Origin: Homarus americanus
Taxonomy: Eukaryota > Arthropoda > Malacostraca > Decapoda > Nephropidae
Assembly: GCF_018991925.1 (NCBI RefSeq)
Contig: NW_024737068.1
Location: 11,913,642 to 11,977,641, forward strand
Direction of reading: 5' to 3'
Length of the DNA: 64,000 nucleotides
Shown piece after piece: positions 61,540 to 64,000 of this stretch. A program made the translations under genes and the position numbers. Each line of letters begins with the position of its first letter. Within the stretch, counting starts at the first letter, position 1. Below the pieces are notes generated by a model. The model had not been told where the DNA came from. It did not search any database and saw only the letters and a program-made list of their open reading frames with translations.

Positions 61540-61915
61540 GGGCGAACCTGCTAACTTTGAGAGAATCCCGGTTAAAACTGAGAGAATCCCAATTAAAGTC
61601 GCGAGAATCCCGGTTAAAACTGAGAAAATTCCGGTTAAAACTAGAGATTTTCGGTTAAATTTGAGAGAATCCCGGTTAAAACTGAGAGAATCCCGTTTAA
61701 AACAGAGATAATCCCGGTTAAAACAGAGATAATCCCAGTTAAAACAGAGATAATCCATATTGAAACTGAGAGAATCCCAGTTAAAATTGACAGAATCCCG
61801 GTTAAAACATAAATAATCCAGGTTAAAACTGAGAAACCCGGTTAAAACTAAGAGATTCCCAGTTAAAACTACGAAAATATCGGTTAAAATTGGGAGAATC
61901 ACGGTTAAAACTAAG
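61540..61915 (+). repeat. Tandem repeat, about 21-bp unit ('gagaatcccggttaaaact')
   Basis: About 17 copies. Because the unit is near 21 bases, the minus frame stays open as a 7-residue repeat (VLTGILS). Confidence 0.93.
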
Positions 61916-61919
61916 TCCT

Positions 61920-62260
61920 CTATTGACAACTAAGGGACCCCTCCTGACAACAGAGAGACCCCTTCTGACAGCTGAGAGACACCTTACAACTGAGATACCT
62001 TATGACAACTGAGAGACACCTGATAACTGAGAGACCCCTTCTGACAGCTGAGACGCCTCCTGATAACTAAGAGACCCCTTCTGACATCTGAGAGACACCT
62101 GATAGCTGAGAGACCCCTTCTGACAGCTGAGACGCCTCCTGATAACTGAGAGACCCCTTCTGACATCTGAGAGACACCTGATAGCTGAGAGACCCCTTCT
62201 GACAGCTGAGACGCCTCCTGATAACTGAGAGACCCCTTCTGACAACTGAGAATCCTGCTA
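61920..62260 (+). repeat. Higher-order tandem repeat ('gagagaccccttctgacag')
   Basis: A unit of about 79 bases made of four related sub-units ('gacagctgagacgcctcctg', 'ataactgagagacccc', 'ttctgacatctgagag', 'acacctgatagct') repeats about three times, with single sub-units on both sides. It is similar in rhythm to the neighbouring 21-bp array. Confidence 0.9.
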
Positions 62261-62264
62261 CCAT

Positions 62265-63015
62265 CTGAGAAAATCGTGCTTGAAAATTATGAGAATATTG
62301 CGCCAAAAATGAGAAAATCTTGTTTAAAACTGAGATAAATCTGCTAAAAAAAATATGTAAAATTATTCCGAAAACGATCGAAAACACATTTTTTTTTTAA
62401 ATACAGTATTTAAGACATTTTCTCATTTTTTTTTTAGATTTGAGAGAAGCCTTAACATTCAGAAAATCCTGTTAACAAATTTATTTTATAATTGCCTTGA
62501 CCTCTTTTAAATCTGAGAAAAATCTTTGTAAAATTCGGAAGAGTTAAAACTGAAAGAACCTGTCTGTGTTGCGTTTTAAAATCCAATTAATTTCCAAGTG
62601 TTACGAATATTTCAGTGGAGACAGGCAGACACACGTGGACGGGGGCCCCCCACACCATGGGTAACAAGAAGATACTCTTGTTTCTCACCAACCTGCATTA
62701 AGCGGGAAGAGGCTTGAGCAGGTAATATATATGTTTATCTTTTAATTTATCTTAATGTCAGGGAAGGAAGCCGGTGTGTTATATAATCTCCTCAATATTG
62801 TTGATGACTTTCTCCTTTATGGGTCCAGTGTTCCAGTATTTTAAGTGTTAAAAAGGTGGCACCCAGAGAATACTTCCTGTGTTCCGTAGAGTTTCATTAA
62901 ATAAAACCCTTATTTACCAAATGGTCACCGTGCACTAGAGGTGTCCATGACGAGGGAAGATGGCCAGTGTCCTGTGAAGGATACCTCTATTATTCTTGAT
63001 AATTTTGTCAAGGGC
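62265..63015. other. Non-coding spacer upstream of nothing recognised
   Basis: No gene. 'accatgggtaacaag' at about 62656 has a good start context but stops after 14 codons. Confidence 0.4.
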
Positions 63016-63018
63016 TAT

Positions 63019-63022
63019 AAAA
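63019..63022 (-). terminator. Pol III T-run terminator after tRNA-Ala (AGC)
   Basis: TTTT on the minus strand nine bases past the tRNA 3' end. It is the first such run downstream of either tRNA gene. Confidence 0.6.
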
Positions 63023-63030
63023 GCAATCCT

Positions 63031-63103
63031 TGGAGATGCGGGGTATCGATCCCCGTACCTCTCACATGCTAAGCGAGCGCTCTACCATTTGAGCTACATC
63101 CCC
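63031..63103 (-). tRNA. tRNA-Ala (AGC)
   Basis: 73 bases on the minus strand. Acceptor strands GGGGATG and CATCTCC pair (one G-T). Box A 'tagctcaaatggtagag', anticodon loop 'cttagcatg' (AGC), and box B 'gatcgatacccc'-like in the T arm. A TTTT (minus strand) terminator lies nine bases after the 3' end at 63022-63019. Acts in cytosolic translation. No intron. Confidence 0.95.
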
Positions 63104-63115
63104 AACTTATGGCCG

Positions 63116-63187
63116 TGGAGGTGCCGGGGATCGAACCCGGGGCCTTTCACATGCAAAGCGAACGCTCTACCACTGAGCTACACCCCC
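63116..63187 (-). tRNA. tRNA-Ala (UGC)
   Basis: 72 bases on the minus strand. Acceptor strands GGGGGTG and CACCTCC. Box A 'tagctcagtggtagag', anticodon loop 'ctttgcatg' (UGC), canonical box B 'ggttcgatccc'. It lies 12 bases upstream of the AGC gene, and the spacer has no T4 stretch on the transcribed strand. Confidence 0.96.
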
Positions 63188-63189
63188 GT

Positions 63190-63450
63190 AACTGTGTTAT
63201 GTGTGTGTGTGTGTCTGATCCAGAGTAGATAACACCTTTAAGTTCAGTAGTTATAGGAAACCTATTAATGAGTGTTCATAATTATATTCATTGTTATTCT
63301 GCCCACCATAACAGAGTCAGTCAGTATTGTCATTAATTTTTTTACGTACTCTATGAATATGCAGTCTGGAATTCATTGATGAGGAATATAAATATATCTA
63401 TAATGTTGGAATAGAGTTAAAATACCCTCGATCTTTTATAAACAAATACC
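63190..63450. other. Spacer between the tRNA genes and the Penelope-like element
   Basis: A short (GT)n at about 63201-63213; otherwise AT-rich and featureless. Confidence 0.45.
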
Positions 63451-63454
63451 TTAA

Positions 63455-64000
63455 CATCGCTAAGAATTTTTTATAGAACTGATCCTAAGCCTTCCCATGA
63501 CAATAAGAAACTCTTAGTATTACCATTCAACAAAAATTTCTCTCACATTCCTCTACAACTGAAAACCTACTGTATAAAGTAAATGTAATGTTTAGTAATT
63601 CTTGCACTGTAAAACAAATGTTAATTAAGAACTCCCCCAGCAGTGCAGGTGACTGCATTTACAAGGTTCCTTGCAAGGAATGTAATATGTTCTACTTAGG
63701 CCAGACGGGCAAAGATCTTATAACTAGACTTAAACAGCATAAATAATTAGTGTTAGGACAGGCCAGGAATCCAATGCTCTGTTCATTCATATGAGAGATA
63801 ACAATCATTGTATTGTCTGGGCTAATGTCTCCTCAATCTTACCTTGCAATACAATTGTCAGTAGGAGCATTATAGAATCTAGTCTCATTAAACATACTGA
63901 ATCTGTCAACATGAACTTAAGTAATGGCATGTACAAATTGGAAAATTTTGTGATTAACAAGATTTGTAACCAAGTGAAAGGGTTAGGTTACTACCTTATG
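63455..64000 (+). pseudogene. Penelope-like retroelement, 3' part with GIY-YIG endonuclease, truncated by the window end
   Basis: 63508-63570 reads LVLPFNKNFSHIPLQLKTY, then (after a +1 shift) SCTVKQMLIKNSPSSAGDCI and YKVPCKECNMFYLGQTGKDL ITRLKQHK in the typical GIY-YIG layout, where the Y-x-G-Q-T-G core and the Arg of T-R-L are preserved. A stop and frame change near 63742 follow, then SNALFIHMRDNNHCIVWANV and IIESSLIKHTESVNMNLSNG in a third frame. The RT domain would lie upstream but is absent here, so the element is 5'-truncated and inactive. The frame is still open at 64000. Confidence 0.88.

Overview
The window is gene-poor, repeat-rich eukaryotic nuclear DNA, most likely from a decapod crustacean. 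That assignment is an inference. It rests on very long (TA)n, (CA)n, (ATT)n and (GA)n tracts, long minisatellites, many degenerate GGTTAGGTT tracts, dense Tigger/pogo elements, a Penelope-like element, and SINEs carrying a 'cacccagctgtaaat' or 'gttcacctagcagtaa' type body.

Host genes. The clearest gene is split and cannot be seen as one long ORF. Five minus-strand coding exons (20468-20349, 10139-10048, 8159-8047, 7920-7850, 5233-5102) have consistent phases and consensus splice sites. They encode a complete 175-residue Mpv17/PMP22-family membrane protein. Its introns hold the nested transposons of the first 20 kb. A second, unrecognised minus-strand split gene is proposed at 36416-35506. Two adjacent tRNA-Ala genes (AGC, then UGC) lie at 63031-63187 on the minus strand. 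A few weaker first-exon or small-gene candidates are listed at low confidence.

Layout. 1-5100: a large inverted repeat, a hAT element with an 8-bp target duplication, and a non-autonomous Tigger element with tandem foldback units. 5102-20468: the Mpv17-like gene. Its last intron carries a Tc1-like element with two Tigger-type MITEs nested inside it. Its first intron carries another Tigger-in-Tigger nest, a near full-length Tigger with a broken transposase (13096-15771), a degenerate LINE and a Merlin/ISXO2-like relic. 20.6-27.1 kb: LINE tails and a rearranged minus-strand LINE. 27.1-30 kb: two long minisatellites. 30-34.7 kb: a SINE, a GGTTAGG-like tract and mostly single-copy DNA with possible promoters. 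36.5-39.45 kb: two unrelated minus-strand retroelement pieces placed end to end. 41-56.9 kb: minisatellites, relics of LINEs (one with an RNase H-like part), foldback elements and an inverted SINE pair. 57-62.3 kb: a G-rich candidate exon region followed by GGTTAGG-like and GTGGTGGTAGTATTAGT arrays. 62.3-64 kb: the tRNA genes and the 3' part of a broken Penelope-like ORF that runs off the window.

Most long ORFs here are products of tandem repeats or broken transposons. No bacterial-type operon, CRISPR array or phage is present, and I found no clearly new multi-gene system. The best leads are the hidden split genes, the nested and parasitic Tigger family, the closely spaced tRNA pair, and the intact C-terminal ORF with a zinc knuckle and a nuclease-like pattern at 36562-37644.
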